This document shows positions 9,229 through 18,792 of a DNA stretch of 64,000 bases, piece by piece (position 1 is the first letter of the stretch; every line of letters starts with the position of its first letter). Made by a program: the position numbers and the translations under genes. Source of the stretch: Pseudomonas sp. ok272 (GTDB taxonomy: Bacteria > Pseudomonadota > Gammaproteobacteria > Pseudomonadales > Pseudomonadaceae); NCBI RefSeq assembly GCF_900109995.1, contig NZ_FOCB01000014.1, positions 78,763-142,762 of the forward strand. Direction: 5' to 3'. The notes beneath the pieces are model-generated. The model was not told where the DNA came from. It worked only from the letters and a program-made list of their open reading frames with translations, and made no database searches.

Positions 9229-11121
9229 ATGACCAGAAACATGAAGTTCAGTCACAAGATCCTGCTCGCTGCGGCCCTGGTGGTCGCCGTTGCATTCGCC
9301 TGTTTCATCCTGTTCAACGATTACCGCCAACGCCAGACCCTGCGCACCAGCACCGAAGCCTCGATGCAGGAACTGGGCAGCCTGACCACGAGCAACATCC
9401 AGACCTGGCTGGAAAGTCGCATCCAGTTGCTGCAATCCCTGGCCCAACAAGTGGCTGTCGACGGCCCGGCCCTGGACAACCTCAAGCGTGCCGTCGGCCT
9501 GCCGGCGTACGCCCGCAACTTCCAACTGAGCTACTTCGGCAGCGCCGATGGCGTGATGTATTCGGTGCCGGCCGGCAATCGCGCAGCGGACTACGACCCG
9601 CGCACCCGCGGCTGGTACAAGGCGGCCAATGGCGCCCAGCAGACCATCGTCACCGAACCCTATATCGCCGCGTCTTCGGGCAAGCTGGTGATCACCGTTG
9701 CCACCCCGGTGCAACATCAAGGCCAGATGGCCGGCGTGGCTGGCGCGGACATCGACCTGTCCAGCGTCAGTGCGATCATTAACTCGCTGAACTTCGGTGG
9801 CCATGGCCATGCGTTCATCGTCAGCAGCGACGGCAAGATCCTGATTCACCCGGACAGCCAGTTGGTGCTCAAGAACCTCAGCGAGGCCTACCCCGCCGGA
9901 GCGCCGAAAATCACCCCTGGCATGCAGGAGGTCGAAGTCGACGGCCAGCGCCAGTTCATCTCCTTCACCCACGTCAACGGTGTGCCGTCGGCCGACTGGT
10001 ATGTCGCCCTGGTGCTCGACCAGAACACCGCGTTCGCGATGCTCGGCGAGTTCCGCACCTCGGCATTGATCGCCATGGTCATCGCCGTGCTGATCATCAT
10101 CACCTTGCTGGGCGTGCTGATCCGCGTGTTGATGCAGCCGTTGCTGGACATGGGCCGGGCCATGCATGACATCGCCGAGGGTGAAGGCGACTTGACCAAA
10201 CGCCTGACCATCCACGGCCAGGACGAATTCGGCGCCCTGGGCACCTCGTTCAACCGTTTCGTGGAGCGCATCCACACCTCGATCCGCGAAGTGGCGTCGG
10301 CCACCGGGCAGGTCAACGAAGTCGCCCTGCGGGTGGTCAGTGCGTCCAACTCGTCGATGTTCAATTCCGATCAGCAGGCCTCGCGCACCAGCAGTGTCGC
10401 CGCCGCCATCAACCAACTGGGCGCAGCCGCCCAGGAAATCGCCCAGAACGCCGCCCTCGCCTCGCAACATTCCAGCGATGCCCGCAGCCTGGCCAAGGAT
10501 GGCCAGCAGGTGGTGGATCAAACCATCGCCGCGATGCAACAACTGTCGGCCAAGATCAGCGACTCGTGCGGCAACATCGAGACCCTCAACAGCCACACGG
10601 TGAACATCGGGCAGATCCTCGAAGTGATCACCAGCATCTCCCAGCAAACCAACCTGCTGGCGCTCAACGCGGCGATTGAAGCGGCCCGCGCTGGTGAAGC
10701 CGGACGCGGTTTTGCGGTGGTGGCCGATGAGGTGCGCAACCTCGCCCATCGTACCCAGGACTCGGCGCAGCAAGTGCAGACCATGATCGAGGAGCTGCAG
10801 GTCGGCGCACGCGAGGCGGTGAGCATCATGACCGACAGCCAGCGCCAGAGCGAAAGCAGCGTGGGCATCGCCAACCAGGCCGGCGAGCGCCTGGGCAGCG
10901 TGACTCAGCGCATCGGCGAGATCGATGGCATGAACCAATCCGTGGCCACCGCCACCGAAGAGCAGACCGCGGTGGTCGAGTCGATCAACGTCGACATCAC
11001 CGAGATCAACACCCTCAACCAGGAAGGCGTGGAGAACCTGCAATCGACCCTGCGCGCCTGCGCCGACCTTGAACAACAGGCGGCACGGTTGAAGCAGTTG
11101 GTGGGCAGTTTCAGGATCTAG
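9229..11121 (+). CDS. Methyl-accepting chemotaxis protein, dCache amino-acid receptor (PctA-like)
   Basis: Chemoreceptor of 630 residues: membrane helix about 11-30, periplasmic double-Cache domain about 35-275, second helix about 277-300, HAMP, then a signalling domain with EQ/QQTNLLALNAAIEAARAGE. The sequence aligns by eye over its whole length with P. aeruginosa PctA. The amino-acid-binding motif of dCache receptors is intact: Tyr122, Arg127, Trp129, Tyr130, Tyr145 and Asp174. A sensor of L-amino acids is therefore the best call; exact ligands cannot be read. The ATG at 9241 is an alternative start. Confidence 0.95.
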   Translation: MTRNMKFSHKILLAAALVVAVAFACFILFNDYRQRQTLRTSTEASMQELGSLTTSNIQTWLESRIQLLQSLAQQVAVDGPALDNLKRAVGLPAYARNFQLSYFGSADGVMYSVPAGNRAADYDPRTRGWYKAANGAQQTIVTEPYIAASSGKLVITVATPVQHQGQMAGVAGADIDLSSVSAIINSLNFGGHGHAFIVSSDGKILIHPDSQLVLKNLSEAYPAGAPKITPGMQEVEVDGQRQFISFTHVNGVPSADWYVALVLDQNTAFAMLGEFRTSALIAMVIAVLIIITLLGVLIRVLMQPLLDMGRAMHDIAEGEGDLTKRLTIHGQDEFGALGTSFNRFVERIHTSIREVASATGQVNEVALRVVSASNSSMFNSDQQASRTSSVAAAINQLGAAAQEIAQNAALASQHSSDARSLAKDGQQVVDQTIAAMQQLSAKISDSCGNIETLNSHTVNIGQILEVITSISQQTNLLALNAAIEAARAGEAGRGFAVVADEVRNLAHRTQDSAQQVQTMIEELQVGAREAVSIMTDSQRQSESSVGIANQAGERLGSVTQRIGEIDGMNQSVATATEEQTAVVESINVDITEINTLNQEGVENLQSTLRACADLEQQAARLKQLVGSFRI

Positions 11122-11135
11122 TGTCCTTGATGGAC

Positions 11136-11160
11136 CCTTCGCGAGCCCGGCTCGCGAAGG
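11136..11160. terminator. Perfect hairpin between convergent genes
   Basis: An 11-bp perfect inverted repeat (CCTTCGCGAGC / GCTCGCGAAGG) with a 3-nt loop lies just after the chemoreceptor stop. It is related to the REP core. There is no T-run, so termination is only possible, not shown. Confidence 0.45.
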
Positions 11161-11182
11161 CGACCTACGCCGCACAGCCGAT

Positions 11183-11785
11183 TTAAAACCGCGAGCCCGG
11201 TTGCGATAGGAACGCCAGCTCCTGCGCCGTCGACTCACGCCCCAGCAACGCATTGCGATGGGGAAACCGGCCAAACCGGGCGATGATCCTTTGGTGCTGC
11301 TCGGCGTAGTCCAGGTTATCGGCGAACACCGCGCGATCGGCCTCGGGTTGCTGGTTCAGCAGCTCGGTGAACCGTGAGATGGCGTCATCCTGCACCGCGA
11401 GGCTTTCGCTGTGCTCCAGCACCAGGTAGATGAACACCCGCTGGATGGGCCGCAGTTGCTGGTCGAAACCCGCGGCAATACCTTGGGCCACGAGCTGCTG
11501 GGCACGCGGGTCGCCGGAAAACGCCTGGGGGGTATCGCGAAAGATCATGCGCGGCAATTGATCGAGTAACAGCACCAAGGCCAGCCAACTGTCGGGACGT
11601 TGCGTCCACTCAGTCAAACCACCGGCCAGTGCCTCTTGCACCCAGTCCCCGAAACGCCTGCGCGCTTCGAGGTCCTGGCTGTCACGCTTGCCAAACCACA
11701 ACCCGCCCTTCTCGGCCGCTACGTCGCCCGGGTGGTCGGCTGAACCGAACCACCATTCGAGCAACGGCTGCCAGGGCGCGTTCAT
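11183..11785 (-). CDS. DUF924 family protein
   Basis: A 200-residue soluble alpha-helical protein of the DUF924 family, recognised by LEWWFG near the N-terminus, WLALVLLLDQLPRMIFRDTP and the later FIYLVLEHSE and RFGRFPHRNALLGRES segments. The molecular function is not established, although the fold is related to TPR-like helical repeats. It starts 3 nt after the fbp stop and is almost certainly co-transcribed with fbp. Confidence 0.92.
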   Translation of the reverse strand: MNAPWQPLLEWWFGSADHPGDVAAEKGGLWFGKRDSQDLEARRRFGDWVQEALAGGLTEWTQRPDSWLALVLLLDQLPRMIFRDTPQAFSGDPRAQQLVAQGIAAGFDQQLRPIQRVFIYLVLEHSESLAVQDDAISRFTELLNQQPEADRAVFADNLDYAEQHQRIIARFGRFPHRNALLGRESTAQELAFLSQPGSRF

Positions 11786-11788
11786 GGC

Positions 11789-12799
11789 TTAGGCCTTGTG
11801 GTAGGCCGTGACACGTTCAACTTCTTCCTTCGAGCCCAGGAACACCGCAACACGCTGGTGCAGGCCTTCTGGCTGGATGTCGAGGATGCGCTGATGACCG
11901 TCAGTGGAGGCACCACCGGCCTGTTCCACCAGGAACGACATCGGGTTGGCTTCGTACATCAGGCGCAGTTTGCCCGGCTTGGACGGCTCGCGGCTGTCGC
12001 GTGGGTACATGAACAAGCCACCACGGGTCAGGATGCGGTGCACATCGGCGACCATCGCGGCGACCCAACGCATGTTGTAGTTCTTGTTCAGCGGACCGTC
12101 TTCGCCGGCCAGCAATTCGTCGACGTAGCGTTGTACCGGGGCTTCCCAGTGACGCTGGTTGGACATGTTGATCGCGAATTCCTGGGTGGAAGCCGGGATG
12201 GTGATGTCTTCGTGAGTCAGCACGAAGCTGCCCATTTCACGGTCCAGGGTGAAGCCTTTGACGCCGTCGCCCAGGGTCAGCACCAGCATGGTCTGCGGGC
12301 CGTAGATGGCGTAACCGGCGGCGACCTGCTGGGTGCCCGGCTGCAGGAAGGCCTTTTCATTCAAAGGCTCGTTCTGGGTCAGGTACTCGTTCGGGCAACG
12401 CAGCACCGAGAAGATGGTGCCGACCGGCGCGTTGATATCGATGTTCGACGAACCGTCCAGTGGGTCGAATACCAACAGGTAGGCGCCCTTCGGGTACTTG
12501 CCCGGGATCTGGTAGGCGTTGTCCATTTCTTCGGACGCCATGCCGGCCAGGTGACCGCCCCATTCGTTGGCTTCGAGCAGGATCTCGTTGGAGATCACGT
12601 CGAGCTTCTTCTGCACTTCGCCCTGTACGTTTTCCGTGCCCATGCTGCCCAGCACACCACCCAAGGCGCCTTTGGACACGGCGTGGCTGATTTCCTTGCA
12701 GGCACGCGCCACGACTTCGATCAGAAAGCGCAGATCGGCAGGAGTGTTGTTGCTGCGGGTCTGTTCAATCAAATAGCGACTCAGGGTAACGCGGGACAT
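11789..12799 (-). CDS. fbp: Class I fructose-1,6-bisphosphatase
   Basis: Cytoplasmic gluconeogenic enzyme hydrolysing fructose 1,6-bisphosphate to fructose 6-phosphate. It is 336 residues, normal for bacterial class I enzymes. Metal and substrate motifs are visible: the FDPLDGSSNIDINAPVGTIF segment (about 110-130) and LRLMYEANPMSFLVEQAGG near 275. It is the first gene of a two-gene unit with the DUF924 gene. Confidence 0.97.
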   Translation of the reverse strand: MSRVTLSRYLIEQTRSNNTPADLRFLIEVVARACKEISHAVSKGALGGVLGSMGTENVQGEVQKKLDVISNEILLEANEWGGHLAGMASEEMDNAYQIPGKYPKGAYLLVFDPLDGSSNIDINAPVGTIFSVLRCPNEYLTQNEPLNEKAFLQPGTQQVAAGYAIYGPQTMLVLTLGDGVKGFTLDREMGSFVLTHEDITIPASTQEFAINMSNQRHWEAPVQRYVDELLAGEDGPLNKNYNMRWVAAMVADVHRILTRGGLFMYPRDSREPSKPGKLRLMYEANPMSFLVEQAGGASTDGHQRILDIQPEGLHQRVAVFLGSKEEVERVTAYHKA

Positions 12800-12945
12800 G
12801 GACGGCTCCGGAGGACAGGGGGGGCTAAAAACCCGCGCAGTTTAACGCGAGTCGCGGCGCTTTGGCTGCTATCTGACGAGAATCACTCAACTGAGTTCAT
12901 GTGCCGGGTTGAGCGTAGTCGCAAATGGCGCGGATGTGGCCGCCC

Positions 12946-14313
12946 TCAGGGCTTGACCGGCGGCTTGCGCAGTAAGCTGAACGCCATGGCACCGAGAAAC
13001 AGCACACTGAGCAACAACACCGCCCACAGGCCGAACGTCTTCCAGTCAGTCTCGCCAGCCCGCGGTGCCACGGACAGCGTCGACGGCGGAGTCAGCCGCG
13101 CGGCGCCCTCCACCTGGGCGTGCCCCAGGCTCGCCAACCGCTGGGGGCTGTAGCCGGGAATCAGCGTCGACAACGGCAAGCTCGCCGCCTTCGCGGTCGC
13201 GCTGCCCAGCGCCAGGGTGTACGGGCCGTCGCCCCGCGCCAGGAACACCAACTGTGCCGCGCCCACCGCGTAGCGCACGCTCGGGACCTGCGCCCCCAGG
13301 CCGCCGCCACGCTCATCGACGGTCAATTTCAACTGCTGCACCACCTGCCCCGGCAGCGCCAATTGGTTCTGCACCACCTCCTGGCCATTCTGGGATAAGC
13401 GATAGAGCAGGCCACTGTTCAAGGTCCGCCACGGTAGGCTGCTGTCGCGACGACCGGCCAATGTCACCGGCGCCAGGCTGTTGGCTTGGTTCAGTGCCAC
13501 CTCCAGGCGCTCGACGTTCAAGCCCATCGGCAATTGCCAGGTGTATTCGCCGGGCGCGGAGGCGGTGCCCGCCAACGGCTCGGACCAGCTCAACGGCTGC
13601 ACCACGCTGCCGGCCGTGGCGCTTTGCAATCGCGCCGAGGTCAACATCGGCGCGGCCTGGGGCGATTGCCACAGCAGGCGCAAGTAGCGTGCGCGCGCGC
13701 CGGGCAAGGCCACTTCATGCTGTTCCACGCGCTCATCGGCAAACGACAAGCGTGCCACCTGGCCATCCCCCCAGGCCTGCCAATCCTGCAAGTCGTCGCT
13801 GGCCTCGAGGGTGAAGCGCTGGAAGCCGTCCTGCGCGCTGGACCAGTCGAGGATCAACTGCTGCAACGGCGCCTTGATCGCACTGGCATCCAGCAGCCAG
13901 CCGCGACGCACAGCGTCGCTGGCCCCCGGGGTGCTGGACGGCTGCACTTGCACCAGCGTGCCGTTGGCAGTGGACTCTACACGCACACTCGGGGCGTCAG
14001 CGTCGGCCGAGGCGTACAGCGGGAACCACTTCACGTCATGCAGCGCCAGGGTTTCACTGCTCCCGGCTTGCTCGCGCGCCAGGGAGTAGGCCTGCACCTC
14101 GCCCGCCGCGTTGAAGACGCGCACATCGCTCAAGTCGCTCTGGCGGGCATTCAATTGCACCGCCAGCGGCAGCTCCAGGCGATACCACGGTCCCTCGCCG
14201 CTCAGGCTCAAGGGCACTTGCGTGGCGAAGTCCGTCGGGGCTTCCTGGGCCTGGGCCTGGGCCAACAGCGCCGCGCCAATCCCCACCACACCCAGCCATA
14301 GCTTCGCACTCAC
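12946..14313 (-). CDS. DUF3999 domain protein, envelope anchored
   Basis: A 455-residue protein with an N-terminal signal peptide (LGVVGIGAALLAQAQA) and a single C-terminal membrane helix near residues 425-447, leaving a large periplasmic beta-rich region. It matches DUF3999, which is regularly encoded beside DUF2339 proteins. Its start overlaps the DUF2339 stop by 4 nt (ATGA), so the two are translationally coupled. Function unknown; a partnership in the inner membrane is inferred from this linkage. Confidence 0.9.
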   Translation of the reverse strand: MSAKLWLGVVGIGAALLAQAQAQEAPTDFATQVPLSLSGEGPWYRLELPLAVQLNARQSDLSDVRVFNAAGEVQAYSLAREQAGSSETLALHDVKWFPLYASADADAPSVRVESTANGTLVQVQPSSTPGASDAVRRGWLLDASAIKAPLQQLILDWSSAQDGFQRFTLEASDDLQDWQAWGDGQVARLSFADERVEQHEVALPGARARYLRLLWQSPQAAPMLTSARLQSATAGSVVQPLSWSEPLAGTASAPGEYTWQLPMGLNVERLEVALNQANSLAPVTLAGRRDSSLPWRTLNSGLLYRLSQNGQEVVQNQLALPGQVVQQLKLTVDERGGGLGAQVPSVRYAVGAAQLVFLARGDGPYTLALGSATAKAASLPLSTLIPGYSPQRLASLGHAQVEGAARLTPPSTLSVAPRAGETDWKTFGLWAVLLLSVLFLGAMAFSLLRKPPVKP

Positions 14314-17300
14314 GGTGATACTCCTTCAGATTCAGTCTCAGGCGTCGCTTCGACACGCTTGGGCGGCAACGGGGCGAAATAGCCCACCACCAGCAGCAAC
14401 ACGCCCACGCCGATGAACGATACGATCCGCGCCAGCCCGCCCCGGTTGCTCAATTCGACAAAGATCAGCTTGGCGACCACCAGCGCGATCAACGCCGCAC
14501 CCACCAGCCACACTTCCCGGCGATGACGCAGATGGCCGCCGATCATCAGACCCAGGGCAATCAAGGTCCAGACGATGGACAGGCACGCCTGCACCAGCAT
14601 CGATTCGAGCAACGCCTCCAGCTCATACGGCACGCCGCCCCAATGGTGGGCGCTGCGCATCACCACCGCGGTGAAGAACGCGAACAGCGACACCCCGGCC
14701 ACCCCTTCGCTGACGAGCCCGGCATGTTTGAAACCCATCGCCATCTGGCCCAGCGCACTGCGCGACCACAGGTACACGCCGAACAGGGCGAACAGCAGGC
14801 CGAGGTCCAACGGATTGAGCAATGGCACATAGGGCAGGGGTTCGGCGTTGCCCGAGCTGACGATGTTCGCCAGCCAGAACCAGCCCAGCATCAACACCGC
14901 CAGCGGCAGCGCGGCGTAGACCCGATATTCGCGGGCATACGTCGACACCGGCCACGGCCAGGCACGGGGCGCCGCCATCAGCACCAGGTACAGGCTCGGC
15001 AAGATCGCCCAGCCCAGCCAGCGCCAGGCGTTGTACTGCTCGGACAACACCAGCAGGCCATAACGCAACTCCAGCGCCAACACGCTGATCAACACCCAGC
15101 AACCCAACACATGGGCGACGCTCGCCACCTGCGCCGGGAGCATCGGCGCCAGGCGCCGCAGCGAAACGAAGTGCACGACGAACAGCGCGGTCCATGCCAG
15201 CCAGCCGAAATCGGCCGCCGGGTGATAACGCCCATACGAGGCCGACCACAACACCGTCGCAGCGGCCGGGATCAGCAAGGTGCACAGCACGCCCAGCGCC
15301 GACCAGTTCAAGCGCAAGGCCAGCCACGTCCAAAGCGTCACGCTCAACGCGGCCAGGCCCAGCAACAATGCGGTGTGCAACTCGACCGGGGCAAAACGCA
15401 GCACCTCGGTCAGCCAGGCCAACGCCCACCAGGCCGCGCCCCAGGCCAGCAGCAACTCGGACAAGCGCCGCAGGCTCAGGGCTTCGAATGCGCTGGCATG
15501 CTTGCCCACCTGCAAGCGCCAGGCGCCAACCATCGCCGCCAACCCCAACACCATCGGCGCCCAGAATCCACCGTGGGCCAGCGGTTGCAGGCCCTCGCGG
15601 GTCAACGGTCCCAACAGGTCCGGGGCCGCTATCAGGAACGCCGCGCCGCCGATCACCTGCAACACCAACCCAAACACAAAGCTCACGCGTTGCTGCAGGT
15701 ACAGGCTCAACCAGATGATCAACACGCCACTGGCCGCCCACACCGCACTCGCGGTTTGCCAGGGCAGGACAAACAACACCGCCAGGTTGATCAGCGCCAA
15801 CCCGGCCAGCAGCACCAGCGACAAGCCGCGCAGCACGCGCACATCGGCGCGCACCAGGGTGTCGCGGGCCGCGAGCAGCATCCCGCCGATCAGCGCCAGG
15901 CCGATCAACGAGGCGCTCATCAAGCCGGCCCAACCGGCGCTCAAGACGGCCGTCGAATCACTGCTGGCACCTTGCAGCCGCAGCAGGAACAGCACGCCGC
16001 CGAGCAACTGCACGGCAAACGCGGTGAACAGGAAGGTCCGCGATTGCAGGCGCAGGCCGACAAACAACGTCACCAGCCCCATCAGCGCCCAACTGATCGC
16101 CGTGCCCTGGACAAAGAAGAACAGCGGCGCCAGCAGGTAGAGAAAGATCAGTCCGGCGCACGCCAGCACCGGCAAGCCTCGGCGTTCCCAGGCATGGGTT
16201 TGCTCGGGCAAGGCATTGCGTAGCTGATAGAAGGTGAACAGCAATGCGATCCCGAGCATCAACGCGCCCAGCGGCGCACCGTCGATCAGGCTGGAAGCGC
16301 CGATGTTCAGCTCACGGACGAACGCCAGCGCCGAGCCCAGTTGCAGCAGCACGGCAAAGGCCCGCGCCAGGGGACGATGCTGGCGCAAACCGAGCCAGTA
16401 GATCCCCGCGCCTTCGACCGCCCAGGCGGCGGCCGTCCAGCGTGCATCCAGGCCCAGGGGAATCGCCAGGCTGGCGAAGATCACCCCCAGCGCTAGGCAG
16501 GTTTCGCCCAGCAACACGGCCCGCCCGCCACTGAGTACGCGGGCCAGGCCCATGTAGATAAAGCCCAGCAACAGCGCGCTGAAGGCCGCGGCGAACGCCA
16601 GGTGATGGACCAGCGCGAACTGCAAGCCAAAGCCCACCAGCGGCGGACCGAAGAGCAGCGTGCCGTCGACGTAGTCGCCCTTGCGCGCCGACCAGTGCAG
16701 CAGCGCATCGCGGCCACCCTCCTCGGGGGCATCGCTCAGCTCCAGCAGTTTGCGTCGGGCGAACAGCAGGCCGATGGCCAGGTACATCAGGAAGAACAGG
16801 ATCAGGAACGGCTCGGTGCTCCACAGCAGTTCCGCTGTGTAGGAACGCAAGCCCCAGGCCAGGCCGATGCCGAACGTACCCACGAAGCCGATCAGGTTCA
16901 GCAGGCGCCAGGCCTTGAACCAGGCGATGCCCAGGATGCCGGCATTGAGCAGGGCAAAGTAGCTGAACAGCGCGACATGGTTGCCGGCGCCGGTGGACGT
17001 CAGGATCGGCGCGGCGAACCCGCCCAATGCGGCGGCGCAGGCCAGGGCGAGGGAGTCCTGGGTGATCGCCAGGATCGCCGAGAACACCGTCACCACCACC
17101 AGCAGGCCAAGGGCCGCAGTCGGGTCGAGCAGCAGGTGCAAGCGCATGGCGGCGAACACCGTCAAATACAGCACGGCGATGCCGGTGCCCTGGAGGATCA
17201 GCGCGTATTGGGTATTGCGCAGGCGCAGCCACCATCCCAGGCCAAGCAACGCCAAGGCCGCCGCCGCCACACCGGCATACCGCAGCTCGATCGGCACCAC

Positions 17301-17861
17301 CATGCCTTCGGTGGCATAGCGCAGCAGGAACGCCAGGCCGAAGAACAACAGCACCACACCGACCCGTAGCACCGTGTTGCCGCCGAACAGCCAGGTGCGC
17401 CCGGCGCTGATGGCGCGCTCGAACAGCGTGGGGCCGCGTGGTTCCGCCGGGGGGAGAGGTGCGGCGGGGTGCGCAGGTGGCGCGACCCACAGGTCGACCG
17501 GCGCGGGCTCGACGTGGCTCGGGGCCTGGGCCACGACGCTCGCGGGTGGCAGCTCCCAGACCAACTCGGGCGCGGCCGGGGCTGCAGCCGCCGGGGCCAG
17601 GGTCTCCTCGGCAACGGGGACCGCCACACTGATCGGCGCGGCACCGCCGTCCAGCGCCGCCAGCCGCTGCTCAACCGCGGCGAGGGCCACCTGTGCCTGC
17701 TTCAGCGCCCGCCCCTGCTGTTGCGCTTGCGCGTTCAAGCGCCGGAGCATGAACACCTGGCCGACCGCCAGGCCGATCAGGGCGCCGATCAGGGCATCAC
17801 TGAACGACTCATCGAGTAGCCAGCCCAGCACCAGGCCTATGAGCATGAACATCCATTGCAT
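14310..17861 (-). CDS. DUF2339 polytopic membrane protein
   Basis: A very large (1183 residues) inner-membrane protein. After a short N-terminal membrane segment it has a coiled coil (about 38-70) and an Ala/Pro-rich linker (about 75-150), then more than twenty hydrophobic helices to the C-terminus. This layout is that of DUF2339 proteins. The role is unknown. It is the upstream gene of the DUF2339-DUF3999 pair. The opposite strand is open over long stretches only because of the strong GC bias of the codons. Confidence 0.92.
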   Translation of the reverse strand: MQWMFMLIGLVLGWLLDESFSDALIGALIGLAVGQVFMLRRLNAQAQQQGRALKQAQVALAAVEQRLAALDGGAAPISVAVPVAEETLAPAAAAPAAPELVWELPPASVVAQAPSHVEPAPVDLWVAPPAHPAAPLPPAEPRGPTLFERAISAGRTWLFGGNTVLRVGVVLLFFGLAFLLRYATEGMVVPIELRYAGVAAAALALLGLGWWLRLRNTQYALILQGTGIAVLYLTVFAAMRLHLLLDPTAALGLLVVVTVFSAILAITQDSLALACAAALGGFAAPILTSTGAGNHVALFSYFALLNAGILGIAWFKAWRLLNLIGFVGTFGIGLAWGLRSYTAELLWSTEPFLILFFLMYLAIGLLFARRKLLELSDAPEEGGRDALLHWSARKGDYVDGTLLFGPPLVGFGLQFALVHHLAFAAAFSALLLGFIYMGLARVLSGGRAVLLGETCLALGVIFASLAIPLGLDARWTAAAWAVEGAGIYWLGLRQHRPLARAFAVLLQLGSALAFVRELNIGASSLIDGAPLGALMLGIALLFTFYQLRNALPEQTHAWERRGLPVLACAGLIFLYLLAPLFFFVQGTAISWALMGLVTLFVGLRLQSRTFLFTAFAVQLLGGVLFLLRLQGASSDSTAVLSAGWAGLMSASLIGLALIGGMLLAARDTLVRADVRVLRGLSLVLLAGLALINLAVLFVLPWQTASAVWAASGVLIIWLSLYLQQRVSFVFGLVLQVIGGAAFLIAAPDLLGPLTREGLQPLAHGGFWAPMVLGLAAMVGAWRLQVGKHASAFEALSLRRLSELLLAWGAAWWALAWLTEVLRFAPVELHTALLLGLAALSVTLWTWLALRLNWSALGVLCTLLIPAAATVLWSASYGRYHPAADFGWLAWTALFVVHFVSLRRLAPMLPAQVASVAHVLGCWVLISVLALELRYGLLVLSEQYNAWRWLGWAILPSLYLVLMAAPRAWPWPVSTYAREYRVYAALPLAVLMLGWFWLANIVSSGNAEPLPYVPLLNPLDLGLLFALFGVYLWSRSALGQMAMGFKHAGLVSEGVAGVSLFAFFTAVVMRSAHHWGGVPYELEALLESMLVQACLSIVWTLIALGLMIGGHLRHRREVWLVGAALIALVVAKLIFVELSNRGGLARIVSFIGVGVLLLVVGYFAPLPPKRVEATPETESEGVSP

Positions 17862-18092
17862 GGTCGATTTCCCTATGCGGCCCGTTGCCGAGCGAGACCG
17901 GACGATTGAATGCCGAGCCCATATTTAATGGTGCCTACGGCACTCAAACATCCAGCAAACCTGCCGCTCAGTATATCCACCCGCCCCAATAGCCATAGGA
18001 GACTTTTCCTAAAGTGCCTGCCTGACGCCGCGCCCTGAAACGCTGGGCGGCGTACGGGCCAACGCACCGGTCGGCCGAGCCTCCGGAAAAAG

Positions 18093-18122
18093 TTGTTCAA
18101 AAAACCACCAATCCCGTATGAT
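18093..18122 (+). promoter_or_regulatory. Probable sigma70 promoter of the ykgJ-type gene
   Basis: TTGTTC (18093-18098) and TATGAT (18117-18122) with an 18-nt spacer, about 40 nt before the ATG at 18161. The remaining 17862-18092 holds no gene; it contains a short inverted repeat (TAGGA-gactttTCCTA). Confidence 0.5.
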
Positions 18123-18160
18123 CCCGCGCCCTGATACAACGCTCCCCCCTTGGAAACCCG

Positions 18161-18595
18161 ATGAAGCCTCAACTGATCGCCGCCGCGGAACTCGACCGTC
18201 TCGAAACCTGGCAGAAGTATTCCAGCCATATGTGCGGCGGCTGCATCTCCAGCTGCTGCACGTTGCCGGTCGAGGTCAAGATCAAGGATCTGATCCGCAT
18301 TGGCATCGTCGACGAGTTCGAACGCGGCGATCCGCCGAAGAACATCGCCAAGCGCCTGCAGAAGGAAGGGATCGTCGAGCGCTACAACAACAAGTCCGAG
18401 ATCTTCACGCTGCAGCGCATGAGCAACAACGATTGCCTGTACCTGGATCGCAAGAGCCGCTTCTGCACTATTTATGACAAGCGCCCGGATACCTGCCGCA
18501 ACCACCCGAAGATCGGCCCGCGGCCTGGGTATTGCGCGTACAAGCCAAAGGAAGTGGTGCGCGAGACCCAACTGCGGACACTGGACAAGTTCTGA
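18161..18595 (+). CDS. YkgJ family cysteine cluster protein
   Basis: A 144-residue protein with clustered cysteines: CGGCISSCC near residues 26-34, then single cysteines in NDCLYLD, RFCTIYD, PDTCRNHP and PGYC. This spacing is that of the YkgJ/CxxCxxCC family (UPF0153-like), thought to bind zinc or an iron-sulfur cluster; no reaction is established. It is convergent with typA, with a REPIN and a strong terminator between them. Confidence 0.92.
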   Translation: MKPQLIAAAELDRLETWQKYSSHMCGGCISSCCTLPVEVKIKDLIRIGIVDEFERGDPPKNIAKRLQKEGIVERYNNKSEIFTLQRMSNNDCLYLDRKSRFCTIYDKRPDTCRNHPKIGPRPGYCAYKPKEVVRETQLRTLDKF

Positions 18596-18623
18596 TCCGG
18601 ATGTTCGCTGCCTGACAAGGCCT

Positions 18624-18704
18624 CTTCGCCGGCAAGCCGGTCTCGCTCCCACAGGGTTGTGTGAACACCACGGACCTCATGTGGGAGCGAGCCTGCTCGC
18701 GATA
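18624..18704. repeat. REPIN, outward-facing arrangement
   Basis: Two REP copies in the reverse of the usual order: the first ends in CTCGCTCCCACA (to 18653), the second begins TGTGGGAGCGAGCCTGCTCGC (18680). It lies between the ykgJ-type gene and the terminator. Confidence 0.8.
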
Positions 18705-18737
18705 GGGCCGCTCAAACACCACACCCCCCAGACAAAC

Positions 18738-18777
18738 AAAAACGCCCCCGACCTTGCGGTCGGGGGCGTTTTTTTGC
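18738..18777. terminator. Bidirectional rho-independent terminator
   Basis: A very stable stem (ACGCCCCCGACC / GGTCGGGGGCGT) with a short loop, flanked by an A-run on one side and seven Ts on the other. It serves both convergent genes, the ykgJ-type gene and typA. Confidence 0.9.
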
Positions 18778-18792
18778 CGCTAACTAAATGAC

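Noticed and set aside
14523..16223. Long open frame on the plus strand opposite the DUF2339 gene
   Set aside because: Its product is dominated by Gln, Arg and His with no domain; it is the mirror of high-GC codon use in the real gene on the other strand.
17980..18020. Short inverted repeat TAGGA-gactttTCCTA
   Set aside because: Five-base arms are too short to claim an operator without comparison to other promoters.
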